From: Planctomycetota bacterium
GTDB taxonomy: Bacteria; Planctomycetota; UBA11346
DNA: 64,000 nt
Direction of reading: 5' to 3'
Assembly (NCBI GenBank): GCA_016745075.1
Contig: JADGDD010000011.1
Span: 1-64,000, forward strand
The translations under genes and the position numbers were made by a program. Of the stretch, positions 36,506-44,893 are shown piece by piece (the stretch's first letter is position 1; the number at the start of each line of letters is the position of its first letter). The notes beneath the pieces were generated by a model. The model was given only the letters and a program-made list of their open reading frames with translations, was not told the DNA's origin and did not search any database.

Positions 36506-37212
36506 GAACTCAGGTTATCATCTGTTGTAGTGGCGGCAATCCGTTTCGCTGACACCGCATGGCTGATACCCAAAGAGAACGATTTCCAGTCTGAGACACT
36601 AAACCCATTGTCTGTAAGACATTGTGTTGCCTCAGTTGTATTTAGGAAGCCTTGGACACTAGTTCGGAGGTAGGTATAGGCAGCGGTGTCACCAGAGACG
36701 ATGCCGCCAAGTAATGGCATCGCACAGCGGCCAAAGGTGTTGTAAAAAAGCCACGGAAAGACCGAGGACGGCTTAAAAAACTCTAGAATCAACAATTGGC
36801 CACCCGGTTTGAGTACGCGGTGCAGCTCGCGGATGCCAGCTGCTGGATCATCTAAGTTGCGCCAGCCATAGGCCATGATTGCCGCATCAAAGGAGGCATC
36901 AGCATAGGGCAAATGTAACGCATCGGCAACCGTAGCGCTAATTGGTTTGTTCAGGCGTTTCTCTGAGCCAGCCTGTAACATAGGTAGGCAAAAATCACCG
37001 CCATGTACTCGTTGGGCTTTACCGAGGCGTAGGGCATCAATGCCAAGATCAAAAGTGCCACAAGCAAGATCGAGCACCACTTCGGGCTCGTCATCGAGCA
37101 TTTTCAGGGCATGGGTACGCCATGCCACATCTCGACGAGCAGAGAGCACGCGGTTGGCAAGGTCGTAGCTGCCGGCAATGCGGCCGAACATGTTCTTGAC
37201 GGATTCGGACAT
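36499..37212 (-). CDS. ubiE: UbiE/MenG-type quinone C-methyltransferase
   Basis: This is a 237-residue SAM-dependent methyltransferase. SAM motif I is VLDLACGTFDLGIDAL, motif II is around ATVADALHLPYADASFDAAIMAYGWRNL, and motif III is LKPGGQLLILEFFKPS. The UbiE signature YDLANRVLSARRDVAWR is present at the N-terminus, and the WRNL and EF(F)KP elements are typical. It would C-methylate demethylmenaquinone, or 2-polyprenyl-6-methoxybenzoquinol. Menaquinone is more likely in this lineage, so the symbol could equally be menG. It is the first gene of a three-gene leftward operon. Confidence 0.9.
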   Translation of the reverse strand: MSESVKNMFGRIAGSYDLANRVLSARRDVAWRTHALKMLDDEPEVVLDLACGTFDLGIDALRLGKAQRVHGGDFCLPMLQAGSEKRLNKPISATVADALHLPYADASFDAAIMAYGWRNLDDPAAGIRELHRVLKPGGQLLILEFFKPSSVFPWLFYNTFGRCAMPLLGGIVSGDTAAYTYLRTSVQGFLNTTEATQCLTDNGFSVSDWKSFSLGISHAVSAKRIAATTTDDNLSSC

Positions 37213-37459
37213 ATCGTGGAGTCTGTAGTCTCAGCACTATCTGCAAGAAGGGAAAGTTCCTGTGTCGAGCGTCGACAGCAGTGCCTGCTGTGAAGGCAAA
37301 AGGTTGAGGAAATGGTGAAGATACGGGGATGATTGTCGATGGAGGCTAGGGTCTCCTTTTTTCATTAAAATCGATAAACAATCTTCTTTATTTTCAATAA
37401 CCTTCTTGAGCCTGCTTGTCTTGTATTTTTGAGTTTCATATCAGAAAGAGGAAACGTTC

Positions 37460-37954
37460 ATGAATGAACAATGGTCGCTCATCATCAATAAAGAATATTG
37501 CAAGTTTTCCTGTGCACATTTTCTTATTTTCCCAGATGGCAGCAAAGAACGCTTGCATGGTCATAATTACCATGTGTCTTGCGAGATTGATGGGGCTCTT
37601 TCTGAAGACGGTCTTGTTATTGATTTTATTCTCGTGAAGCCTGTTATTCGTGCTATCTGTGATGACCTTGATGAGCATTGGATTATTCCAGGAACCCATA
37701 AAGAACTGACCTGCGTTCACGGTGATGATGGTCATACCGATGTGGTGTATAGAAATTGTCAATACCGTGCTCCCACTGAAGAGGTTATTGTCTTACCAAT
37801 CAATAATACCTCAGTAGAAAACTTATCTTGTTGGTTTGCACAAACTTTACATGCGCGTCTGTGCAAAAAGTTTTCAGACGTAGAAATTCGCCGTATTCAA
37901 GTGGCGGTATCTGAAACGCGTGGTCAATCAGCACAATATACTATGGTTCCATAA
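37460..37954 (+). CDS. PTPS/QueD-like protein with altered catalytic site
   Basis: This 164-residue member of the 6-pyruvoyl-tetrahydropterin synthase/QueD superfamily has zinc-ligand candidates in CAHF and HGHNYH. A typical EIRRIQVAVSETRGQSAQY end carries the substrate Glu region. The Cys normally 4 residues before the HGH motif (CxxxHGH) is Lys here (SKERLHGH), so the standard QueD/PTPS catalytic Cys is missing. The insertion DFILVKPVIRAICDDLDEHWIIPGTHKELTC fits the PTPS form found in planctomycetes and methanogen-like pterin pathways. The reaction is therefore uncertain. It has a ribosome binding site (AAGAGGAAA), and the LOG-like gene follows after 2 bp. Confidence 0.82.
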   Translation: MNEQWSLIINKEYCKFSCAHFLIFPDGSKERLHGHNYHVSCEIDGALSEDGLVIDFILVKPVIRAICDDLDEHWIIPGTHKELTCVHGDDGHTDVVYRNCQYRAPTEEVIVLPINNTSVENLSCWFAQTLHARLCKKFSDVEIRRIQVAVSETRGQSAQYTMVP

Positions 37955-37956
37955 AC

Positions 37957-38493
37957 ATGAACATAACCGTTTTTGCATCATCAAGTCCACGTACTCCGCA
38001 GATGTATTTAGATGTAGCGGCAACACTTGGTCGTTTGTGTGCGGAAGAGCATATCACCTTAGTCAATGGTGGTGGTAATAGTGGTTGTATGGGCGCAATG
38101 ACAGATGCCTGTCTTGCTGCCGGTGGGCACGTGCATGGCATCATTTTACGAAAATTTCAGGAAGAAAATCTTGGCCATGATCAAGTCGGTCAGATGGACA
38201 TTGCTGAGAATATGCGCGATCGGAAGCGACTCCTCATGGATCATTGCGATGCTTGCATCACCCTTGCCGGTGGTCCTGGCACATGGGAAGAGTTCTGGGA
38301 ATTTGCTGTAGAGCGACAAATAGATACCCACATCAAGCCATTAATACTCATCAATACCAACGGTTTTTATGATGGTTTCATCCAACAAACCCAGCGCGCC
38401 CACAGAGAAGGCTTCTTGTATTCCGCCCCAGAAAAACTCTTCCACATTGCCACAGACCCAGAAGAAGCCCTGAACATGCTTTGCAAAATATAG
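37957..38493 (+). CDS. LOG-family Rossmann-fold protein
   Basis: This 178-residue protein of the LOG/TIGR00725-type 'lysine decarboxylase-like' family carries the signatures GGGNSGCMGAMTDACLAAGG and AGGPGTWEEFWE, with the preceding MRDRKRLLMDHCDA. Family members hydrolyse nucleoside 5'-monophosphates to base and ribose 5-phosphate (cytokinin-activating in plants, of uncertain role in bacteria). Pairing with the QueD-like gene, with only 2 bp between, implies joint expression. There is no signal peptide, so it is cytoplasmic. Confidence 0.87.
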   Translation: MNITVFASSSPRTPQMYLDVAATLGRLCAEEHITLVNGGGNSGCMGAMTDACLAAGGHVHGIILRKFQEENLGHDQVGQMDIAENMRDRKRLLMDHCDACITLAGGPGTWEEFWEFAVERQIDTHIKPLILINTNGFYDGFIQQTQRAHREGFLYSAPEKLFHIATDPEEALNMLCKI

Positions 38494-38901
38494 CGTGGAT
38501 AAGTTTTTTTAATTTCGGCTGAAATGTACAGAATCGATTCGTGGTGTCCCAAAAATTGCGACTTCAGGTGAGATGTAATAGTACCTTTTCCTCTTCTATT
38601 TGTGTGGCTATTGTAATTTTGGATGGAGAGGTGTTATGATTGAATAGTTCATTGAGTTAGTGATTTCCGTCATTAGATGAAGATACCATTTGTTATACAT
38701 CTAATTATGTAACGTTTGATTTGAGTCTTGATCGAATAACAGACTCCTGTAATGAGCCTGTTATTCATATGGTTATAGGGGACAAGCGGACAACTGCATG
38801 GCATCTTCCTATTTTGGTTGTGATGAAAAAACAGATCAATGGCATGTGTTTTCTCGGGGGCGAATAGCACATGAAGGCAGTGGTGGAGTTTTAGTATGAA
38901 T
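38494..38901. other. gene-free stretch before the toxin remnant
   Basis: No convincing gene was found on either strand. A 9-bp inverted repeat (GAATAACAG 38734-38742 / CTGTTATTC 38758-38766) with a 15-bp loop is visible but has no T tract. Frames on the minus strand near 38700-38900 are short and unconvincing. Confidence 0.4.
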
Positions 38902-39191
38902 TTATGATTTTGATATATATCGCCATGGCTCTCTATGTTGATGTGCAACACAGGTAACAGTAATTGAACCATCATCAATTCTATACAAAAGCAGATACGG
39001 GAATCTGCCAACATTAATACGGCGAGTTGTTTCGCTTATTAACTGCCATGCAAACGGCATATTTTGAACATGCTCTACGGCTTCCTTAATAGCTTGAAAA
39101 AGCGGTCGCCTAAACCTGTGAGTTGGCCTTCGTAGAAATCTATAGCGTTGTTAAGTTCGAGTTCTGCTTCTTTTAGAAAAACAACATTCAT
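38902..39191 (-). pseudogene. RelE/ParE-type toxin with frameshift
   Basis: From ATG 39191 the frame reads MNVVFLKEAELELNNAIDFYEG then LGDRFFK and soon stops. One base shift at the T5 run (plus-strand A5, 39097-39101) restores AIKEAVEHVQNMPFAWQLI, INVGRFPYLLLYRID and TVTCVAHQHREPWRY up to TAA at 38902. This is a full-length ParE/RelE-fold toxin pattern. The start overlaps the antitoxin stop (ATGA), as usual for these operons. The toxin is therefore inactive unless a slip in the T run restores the frame. It could also be a sequence error. Confidence 0.8.
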
Positions 39192-39400
39192 TTGGAGCGT
39201 TCAACTTTGATCTGATCAAATGATTTAGCAGTTGTATCGCCTTGTTTATAAGCTTCAAAACGGTGGTCAGATTCTTTTGCCCATTTTTTTTCAATTTCAG
39301 GGCTTGGGCGATCCATACTAGCAAAAAGATCTTCGATAAGGTGGACTTTATCGATAGCTTTTAGTGAAAGAACTTCTTTCTTGAGTTGGGTTGCGATCAT
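39188..39400 (-). CDS. addiction-module antitoxin (TIGR02574-like)
   Basis: This 70-residue antitoxin of the putative addiction-module component family has an N-terminal helix pair (LKKEVLSLKAIDKVHLIEDLFASMDRP in outline) and the recognisable EIEKKWAKESDHRFEAYKQGD segment. These small proteins bind a cognate ParE/RelE toxin. The gene is first, overlapping the toxin start by 4 bp, in classical antitoxin-toxin order. It is intact although the toxin is frameshifted. Confidence 0.82.
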   Translation of the reverse strand: MIATQLKKEVLSLKAIDKVHLIEDLFASMDRPSPEIEKKWAKESDHRFEAYKQGDTTAKSFDQIKVERSK

Positions 39401-39515
39401 GAGGCACCTATAGGAGAGTGTTAGCGTTTCTCACATGATTATGCTGATAAATTTGGGTAATTCAAGCCAATGTATCTATATGCTTTCCATGTGGATTTCT
39501 TAATGTCCTATCTTT

Positions 39516-39674
39516 ATGCGTCACCTGCAATTCACCACCATTCTAGTCCTATTCTTCGTGAGCATTACGAGTTTTCATGCAGGCGATTGGGGTGGCGCTG
39601 ATTGGTCTTCAAGTGTTGATATACCAATAGATAAGAGCGAGGAATTCATTCAAAACAGACTGCATTGTCTATAA
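39516..39674 (+). CDS. short secreted peptide, possibly a truncated gene
   Basis: This 52-codon frame from ATG 39516 has a good signal peptide (LQFTTILVLFFVSITSF, cut near HAGDW). A GDWGGADWSSSVD stretch with repeated Trp follows, then a stop at 39672. It looks like the 5' end of a longer exported-protein gene that was cut off, because nothing continues in any frame after about 39650. A genuine short secreted peptide is possible but less likely. Confidence 0.4.
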   Translation: MRHLQFTTILVLFFVSITSFHAGDWGGADWSSSVDIPIDKSEEFIQNRLHCL

Positions 39675-39858
39675 AGTTGTGTCCAGTGAAATTATAAGTA
39701 AAAAAAGTGATCACTTGTTTGGTCGCATCCTATTTTACTGAAATCGTTCTTTGAAAACTTTATAACTTTATAGCAAGTAGTCCGTTCGCAAAATTGCGAC
39801 CAATTCACAATCGGATTGACGAGTAGATATTTTTAAATGCTCTTTGTGACACTACCTA

Positions 39859-39923
39859 GCCCCGCGGTAGTAATACGTGAATAATTCATTGCAGCATTCA
39901 CGGAAGCACAGCGGGGCATTTTT
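39859..39923 (+). ncRNA. structured terminator-like element, possible small RNA 3' end
   Basis: Two nested perfect stems are visible: GCCCCGC 39859-39865 with GCGGGGC 39911-39917, and CGTGAAT 39876-39882 with ATTCACG 39896-39902. The outer stem is followed by ATTTTT. This lies in a 398-bp stretch without genes (39675-40072). It may be an intrinsic terminator or the end of a small RNA. No known family was recognised, and no promoter is assigned. Confidence 0.35.
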
Positions 39924-40072
39924 GTCGCTATGATTTTCATCAATGCGTAAGAGTTTTCCATCTATGCCTGTGCCTTTATTGGGTGCCGTCTTGCGGTAGT
40001 CGTTGTTCCTCAGTAAAGCGATGTGTATGGTTGTACGCCTACGTTTTGTGATATATTGATGAAATTAAAATG

Positions 40073-40537
40073 TTAATTTGGTTTAACTAGGTGACGTTCC
40101 GCTATTTCTTTTATTTTATCAACTCGTTGTGTGTAGCGTGGATTGTCTTGTAAGTAGTCTGTGTTCATCCATGTTTGTAAGATGTCAGCGGCAAGGGCTG
40201 AACCAATGATTTTGGCACCGAGACAAAGGACATTGGTGTTAGAGTGAGAACGGGCTAACCCAGCGCAGAAGGAATCTTGGCAGACTGCGGCATAGACATC
40301 GTATATTTTATTGGCGATGAGAGCACTGCCGTAACCAACTCCGTCAATAAAGACACCGCGGTCAGCTTCGCCGGTGGACACCGCCAATGCTGCGGGGTAA
40401 ACACTGTCGGAGAGGTCGGCTGCTTCGAGTGAGTTGGTGCCAAAATCAATGATGCTGTGTCCGTTCTTTTCGAGTAGTGACTTGAGTTCTTCCTTGAGAA
40501 GGAATCCTGCGTGATCGCTGGCCATGGCTATTTTCAT
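40073..40537 (-). CDS. rpiB: RpiB/LacAB-family sugar-phosphate isomerase
   Basis: This 154-residue protein has ASDHAGFLLKEEL at the N-terminus, DFGTNS, then FIDGVGYGSALIANK, and ARSHSNTNVLCLGAKIIG. It has the length and order of the ribose-5-phosphate isomerase B/galactose-6-phosphate isomerase family. The catalytic Cys of classical RpiB (CGTGIG) is Asp here (DGVGYG), so the exact substrate may differ. It lies downstream of the YqhD-like gene in the same direction with a gap of about 100 bp. It likely works in pentose or deoxysugar catabolism with the fucose-isomerase-like gene at 42999. Confidence 0.85.
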   Translation of the reverse strand: MKIAMASDHAGFLLKEELKSLLEKNGHSIIDFGTNSLEAADLSDSVYPAALAVSTGEADRGVFIDGVGYGSALIANKIYDVYAAVCQDSFCAGLARSHSNTNVLCLGAKIIGSALAADILQTWMNTDYLQDNPRYTQRVDKIKEIAERHLVKPN

Positions 40538-40643
40538 TGGTGTAACCTTATAGTAAAAGAGTAAGCAAATAATGTTGCAAGAGCCACGGGTTTGTAGGAG
40601 TAGCGGTTATGGCTCGTTTTGTTGGTGTGTGAGGGTAGGGGTT

Positions 40644-41792
40644 TTATTTATTGAGGGACGCTAATAGAATTTCTTTCATGGCGGTTCCGTCTATGTCTCG
40701 GTCTTCTCCGACCATAAGGTGGTCTGCTGTAGCTGCATCCGCTAGCACTAGGCAATCTGCTTCAGAAAGCCCATAGTCTGTGACGCTGGTTGGAACTCCA
40801 AGGCTGTGGAAAAATTCTTCTGTAGCGCAAATGGCATCTTCGGCACTGGATGTTTCTGACAGTCCAAGTACGCGTTGGCCATATTGTTGCAGGCGTTCAC
40901 GTTTTGCTTCTATTTTGTGTCGCCATAAATGGGTTAAAGTAACGGCAAGTGCCTGTCCATGATCTAGCCCATGATGGGCGGTTAAATAATGGCTGATCAT
41001 ATGGGTGGCCCAGTCATGAACCACGCCAGAGCCCAATGTGGTATTGAGGGCTTGAGTTGCGCACCACATGAGAGTGGCGCGGTGTTGGTAATTATCAGGG
41101 TCAGCAAGCAAAAGCGGTGCGACTTCAATTAAAGATGAAAGAATGGCCTCTGCTTGTCGTTCTTGTAAGCGTGCGCCACAATCACGTGTGGCATATTGTT
41201 CACAAATGTGCATGAATGCGTCTACAATGCCGTTGAGGGTTTGTCGGAGTGGGAGTGAAGTAGTTACGCTTGGGTCTAAAATAGAAAAAACAGGGAATAC
41301 GGCTTCGTTGCTAAATGCTTCTTTGGCTTGAAGGGAAGAACGAGAAATAACAGAATTTGCATTCATTTCAGAGCCAGTTGCAGGAAGCGTTAATACGGTG
41401 CCTAGTGGAATCGCCTCTGTTGGTCGTGCTGCATTCGTTGGAATATCCCAAGCATCACCATCGTACTGTATTGCAAGGGAAATGAATTTTGCAGCATCAA
41501 TAACAGAGCCGCCACCGACAGCCAGAATAAATGACACATTTTCTGCGCGAGCTAAATCACGGGCTTGTATACAAGTATCGAATTGTGGGTTTGCCTCAAT
41601 GCCTGCATACTCAACGACGGTATGTTTGCAGAGAGCAGCAAGGGTTTGTTCGTAGACACCATTCTGTTTAATAGAGCCGCCACCATAGAGTAGTAAAATA
41701 ACGGCATCTGCTGGGCAGAGTTGTGCAAGTTGTGGAATGGTCTCTTGGCCAAAAACAATGCGAGTCGGGTTGTAGCAGGAAAAATTCAACAT
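40644..41792 (-). CDS. yqhD: YqhD-type iron/zinc alcohol dehydrogenase
   Basis: This 382-residue group III metal-dependent alcohol dehydrogenase resembles E. coli YqhD and clostridial butanol dehydrogenase. Evidence is LLYGGGSIKQNGVYEQ, LAVGGGSVIDAAKFI, LTLPATGSEMNANSVI, the metal ligands in GIVDAFMHICEQY, and HHGLDHGQALAV. It should reduce aldehydes with NADPH, for example lactaldehyde produced by deoxysugar cleavage. The start at 41792 has AAGGAG six bases before it and is preferred to an in-frame ATG five codons upstream. Its place in the sugar module fits aldehyde disposal. Confidence 0.9.
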   Translation of the reverse strand: MLNFSCYNPTRIVFGQETIPQLAQLCPADAVILLLYGGGSIKQNGVYEQTLAALCKHTVVEYAGIEANPQFDTCIQARDLARAENVSFILAVGGGSVIDAAKFISLAIQYDGDAWDIPTNAARPTEAIPLGTVLTLPATGSEMNANSVISRSSLQAKEAFSNEAVFPVFSILDPSVTTSLPLRQTLNGIVDAFMHICEQYATRDCGARLQERQAEAILSSLIEVAPLLLADPDNYQHRATLMWCATQALNTTLGSGVVHDWATHMISHYLTAHHGLDHGQALAVTLTHLWRHKIEAKRERLQQYGQRVLGLSETSSAEDAICATEEFFHSLGVPTSVTDYGLSEADCLVLADAATADHLMVGEDRDIDGTAMKEILLASLNK

Positions 41793-41909
41793 ATGGGTCT
41801 CCTTCATTGAAGAAGCAGAGATGCTCTGCCGATGTGAGATAAAGGCAAGAAGTTGTTTCTGAGTAGCAGAGTTCTCATGATAGAATTTTTGTTTTGAAGT
41901 ATTGTTTTT

Positions 41910-42794
41910 TTACCGCAGGCTTTTTCTATACGCTCGTGGGCTCATCTCGGCAATACGTTTGAATTGCCGAGAAAAATAATTGCTGTCATTAAAACCATTA
42001 TTAAAAGCAATGGTGGTAATACTTTGGTTGGTATCACGCAACTCTTTCATCGCGGCAGCAATACGTAAACGAATGAGATAATCTACTGGAGTTGTGCCGC
42101 AAGCATCTTTGAATGCGCGTAAAACTGAGCTATGAGACAATCCAGCTCGGTGTGAGAGTTCATCTAAAGTCCATGGATGATTTAGATCTGATTGCATGCG
42201 GTCAATAAGTGAAGCAACTGTCAGCAGATGCTTTCCTTCAGGGCTGGGATGGTCACTGTAACAACGAGAGGTAAAGAGCAGGAGTTCTAGTAAGATGTTG
42301 AACATGGCTACTTCATAACCAAGGGGGTGCTGTTGTTGTTCTGTGTGCAATTGCTGAATACGTGTTTCTGCATGTGTTAATTGTGCTGGTCGTAAATGGA
42401 GGCGGCTATTAAATTGGTGGCGCTGCCGTGCTTGCGGCTCCAAATCAAATAAGGCTAGATAACCAGGGATGGCGCGCAGAGCATCATGTGGGAGGGGTAG
42501 TAGATCTGGTCTATAGAGAATATTGGCGATAGTAATGTTCTCATTGTTATAGAGGCAATGTTTTTGTTGTGGTTGTAAGCAAAAGACATCTCCTGCGTTA
42601 AGAGGGTATTCGTAACCATCTACCCAATGCCAGCCACGGCCTGCAAGAATAAAAACTAATTCGGTAAAATTGTGATGGTGCAGTGGGAATTTCGTTTCAT
42701 TTTCTATGAGAACGGAAACTGGCATAGCGAGGCTGTGGAAGTAATTTTCTCCCAGTATTTCAATCGGGGCATCCATGTCATTAGGTTTCCGCAT
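41910..42794 (-). CDS. AraC/XylS regulator with cupin domain (RhaS-like)
   Basis: This regulator has an N-terminal cupin (about 20-110: HHHNFTELVFILAGRGWHWVDG, LNAGDVFCLQPQQKH in parts). A C-terminal AraC domain has helix-turn-helix sequences LDELSHRAGLSHSSVLRAFKD and TTIAFNNGFNDSNYFSRQFKR, then MSPRAYRKSLR. The start is uncertain: ATG 42794, ATG 42776 and a TTG at 42875 are in frame, none with a strong ribosome binding site. It is divergent from the isomerase gene at 42999 and probably activates the sugar module in response to its sugar. Confidence 0.87.
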   Translation of the reverse strand: MRKPNDMDAPIEILGENYFHSLAMPVSVLIENETKFPLHHHNFTELVFILAGRGWHWVDGYEYPLNAGDVFCLQPQQKHCLYNNENITIANILYRPDLLPLPHDALRAIPGYLALFDLEPQARQRHQFNSRLHLRPAQLTHAETRIQQLHTEQQQHPLGYEVAMFNILLELLLFTSRCYSDHPSPEGKHLLTVASLIDRMQSDLNHPWTLDELSHRAGLSHSSVLRAFKDACGTTPVDYLIRLRIAAAMKELRDTNQSITTIAFNNGFNDSNYFSRQFKRIAEMSPRAYRKSLR

Positions 42795-42998
42795 GACGAT
42801 ATAGTGCTTATTTGTAGCGTTTTTGTCAAGGACAGTACGGTTGGTAGGGTTATTGTGTTGTTGTATGTGTCTCAATTAGAAGTTTGCTGTATCCGTGTTG
42901 TAGGGGATATAGATTGGATTTTGTACACATCGGTGAGTCAGCGAAGGTTGTAAGAATACATAAGATTTAATAACATGGAAAAACGGAGAACTTAACAG

Positions 42999-44492
42999 AT
43001 GACAAAACCAATACTACTTGGCATGATGGGAAATCGCGGAACCTTTCCTAGTAAATTTGTAGAAAGCGGTATTAAAGAATTAGAAGCCGCCGTTCAGAAA
43101 ACATTGGGAGATAAAGTTGATTTTGTCAACCTTGGCAGCATAGAAAGTTATGAAGATGCCAAGAAAGCTGCGATCTGGGCGCAAGAATATAGACGTACTC
43201 CAGCAGGGGGCGGCTGTATTGGTATTATTTGCTCTATGTATAATTTTTCTTCAGAAACAGGCATCAGAGATTTCTTGCGTCTGGCTGATTTGGATGTGCC
43301 ACTATTATTACAAACAGAACCAGATGACCGTGGTAAAGGTGCCTTTGGTCAATCTGGCCGCCGTGATGGTGCGTGTGGGCGTTTTTCTGTAGCCAATGCC
43401 TTGCGCCATATTGGTTATCGTTTTACTTTAACCAGTAAACATGTTGAGGCAATTAGTAGCGATCTTTTTGCACAAGATCTTGCTGCATTTTTTGCCAGCT
43501 GTGTGGTGGTAGATCGTTTTCGTCCACGTGGTCGTGGTGCTCGAGTTGGTATTATTGGTTCTGGTCCAGATGATTTCCAAACAGTTACCACTGTCTCTAC
43601 CGAATTACTTGGTCATCTTGGTATGAACAGTGTTGGTATGGATTTAATTACTCTTGATCGTGCCATGCGTGATGTAGATGCCGCCGATGCCGCAGAAAAG
43701 GCTCAAGAAGTTGCTGCGTATATGCCCAGTGATGGAATGCCAGAAGAAGCGCTGTTATCAATTGCACGAATGGCTCTTGTTTTTGATCGCTTTATAGAAG
43801 AACATGATCTAGATGGTGTTGCCGTACGTTGTTGGACAGAAATGCAGCAGCACAAAATTGGTGGCTTGTGCGGTATTAGTCCCTGTGCCTGCATGAGTAT
43901 GCTTTCTGATAAACTTATTCCCGCAGCTTGCGAAGTGGATCTTGCTGGCTGGATGGGTATGCAAATGTTACAAGATATTTCTGGTCTGATTCCATCGCTT
44001 GGTGATTGGAATAATATGTTTGCAGACACAGACGACGAAGTTGACTTATTCCATTGCGGTGTTTGGGCCAAACAAGTGCTCAAGCCTGGTGCAGAGATGA
44101 CAAGTCACAAAATTATTGGACCCTTGCCTGGTTTTGGTGCAGAAAATGCATGGGGAACTGTTGAAGGCGAACTAGCCCCTGGAACGTGTGCATTTCTCCG
44201 CCCATGTACTGATGCCCGTAAGGGCCGTATTTTTATGTATGCTGGAACGGGAGAAGTTCTTGATCAAAGTTGCGAAACGTTTGGAACTGTTGGCCGAGTT
44301 CGTATTCCACGGTTACAAGAACTCTTCCGAACGCTCTGTGATTACGATGTTGCTGTAGAACATCACTGTCCGGTTATTGTTGGCAGTCCACAGATTATCA
44401 ACATGACTATGAAAGCCATCCGCGATGCCGTTCCATATTTTAATCACGGACGGGATAACTTAGTGGATTATTACGAGCATCTTGGAGAATGA
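42999..44492 (+). CDS. L-fucose/L-arabinose isomerase-family protein
   Basis: This 497-residue protein has the FucI/AraA-superfamily layout, an N-terminal Rossmann-like part and a C-terminal metal-binding part. Visible segments are CIGIICSMYNFSSETGI, VAVRCWTEMQQHKIGGLCGISPC, PAACEVDLAGWMGMQML and DLFHCGVWA. The Glu/Asp/His candidates match metal ligands of L-fucose isomerase (CWxE and CEVD). Such PVC proteins interconvert aldoses and ketoses in deoxysugar or pentose use, and the exact sugar is not evident. It diverges from the AraC gene and has AACGGAG-type purines ahead of the ATG. Confidence 0.85.
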   Translation: MTKPILLGMMGNRGTFPSKFVESGIKELEAAVQKTLGDKVDFVNLGSIESYEDAKKAAIWAQEYRRTPAGGGCIGIICSMYNFSSETGIRDFLRLADLDVPLLLQTEPDDRGKGAFGQSGRRDGACGRFSVANALRHIGYRFTLTSKHVEAISSDLFAQDLAAFFASCVVVDRFRPRGRGARVGIIGSGPDDFQTVTTVSTELLGHLGMNSVGMDLITLDRAMRDVDAADAAEKAQEVAAYMPSDGMPEEALLSIARMALVFDRFIEEHDLDGVAVRCWTEMQQHKIGGLCGISPCACMSMLSDKLIPAACEVDLAGWMGMQMLQDISGLIPSLGDWNNMFADTDDEVDLFHCGVWAKQVLKPGAEMTSHKIIGPLPGFGAENAWGTVEGELAPGTCAFLRPCTDARKGRIFMYAGTGEVLDQSCETFGTVGRVRIPRLQELFRTLCDYDVAVEHHCPVIVGSPQIINMTMKAIRDAVPYFNHGRDNLVDYYEHLGE

Positions 44493-44550
44493 GTTTGCCG
44501 TTCTGATGGAACTTAGAAAAATAGTATAAGGTCATTTCAAAATTTGCAGT

Positions 44551-44893
44551 TTAATTTTGTTGACTTAGAATTCTCAATAATTGTTTCTCATGTTTTTCCA
44601 TATGTGCGTAGTAGTCTTCAATCAGAAATTCCAAGGTCACAGGCGGATTGTGACCAATAGATATATTGCCTGCTTGAGCTGCCTTTGGAATAGAAGGCAA
44701 AAGGTGTGAAATGAGATCATTGTAGAGTAACCATAATTGAATAAGACGTTTGAAACCATAGCTATGATAAGCGGCTCTTGTTACACAGTCATTCTGGTGG
44801 TAGCTAGGGAAAGAAACGTCTTCGGTTGTGGAGTAAGGGATAAACCGTTGTTGGTTGTTGGCTGCCGAGTCGAGTAAATGTCCAAGATTTTTT
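44551..44893 (-). pseudogene. DinB-superfamily protein remnant
   Basis: On the minus strand from about 44887 to the TAA at 44551 the frame reads NLGHLLDSAANNQQRF, YHSYGFKRLIQLWLLYNDLI and TLEFLIEDYYAHMEKHEKQLL. This is the recognisable DinB (YfiT-like) four-helix core with its first His (GHLLDSA) and a terminal region. Just upstream, at an A6 run (plus-strand T6 44888-44893), the frame breaks and stops appear. No start or first helix is found, so this is a decayed 3' fragment. A different frame open to 45188 over the same DNA is a shadow. Confidence 0.65.

Noticed and set aside
38734..38766. Terminator or attachment site after the LOG gene
   Set aside because: A 9-bp inverted repeat is present, but it has no T tract, lies 240 bp after the stop and has no partner repeat.
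38673..39014. 113-codon minus-strand frame over the toxin end
   Set aside because: It overlaps the ParE-like toxin in another frame and lacks protein-like sequence outside low-complexity parts.
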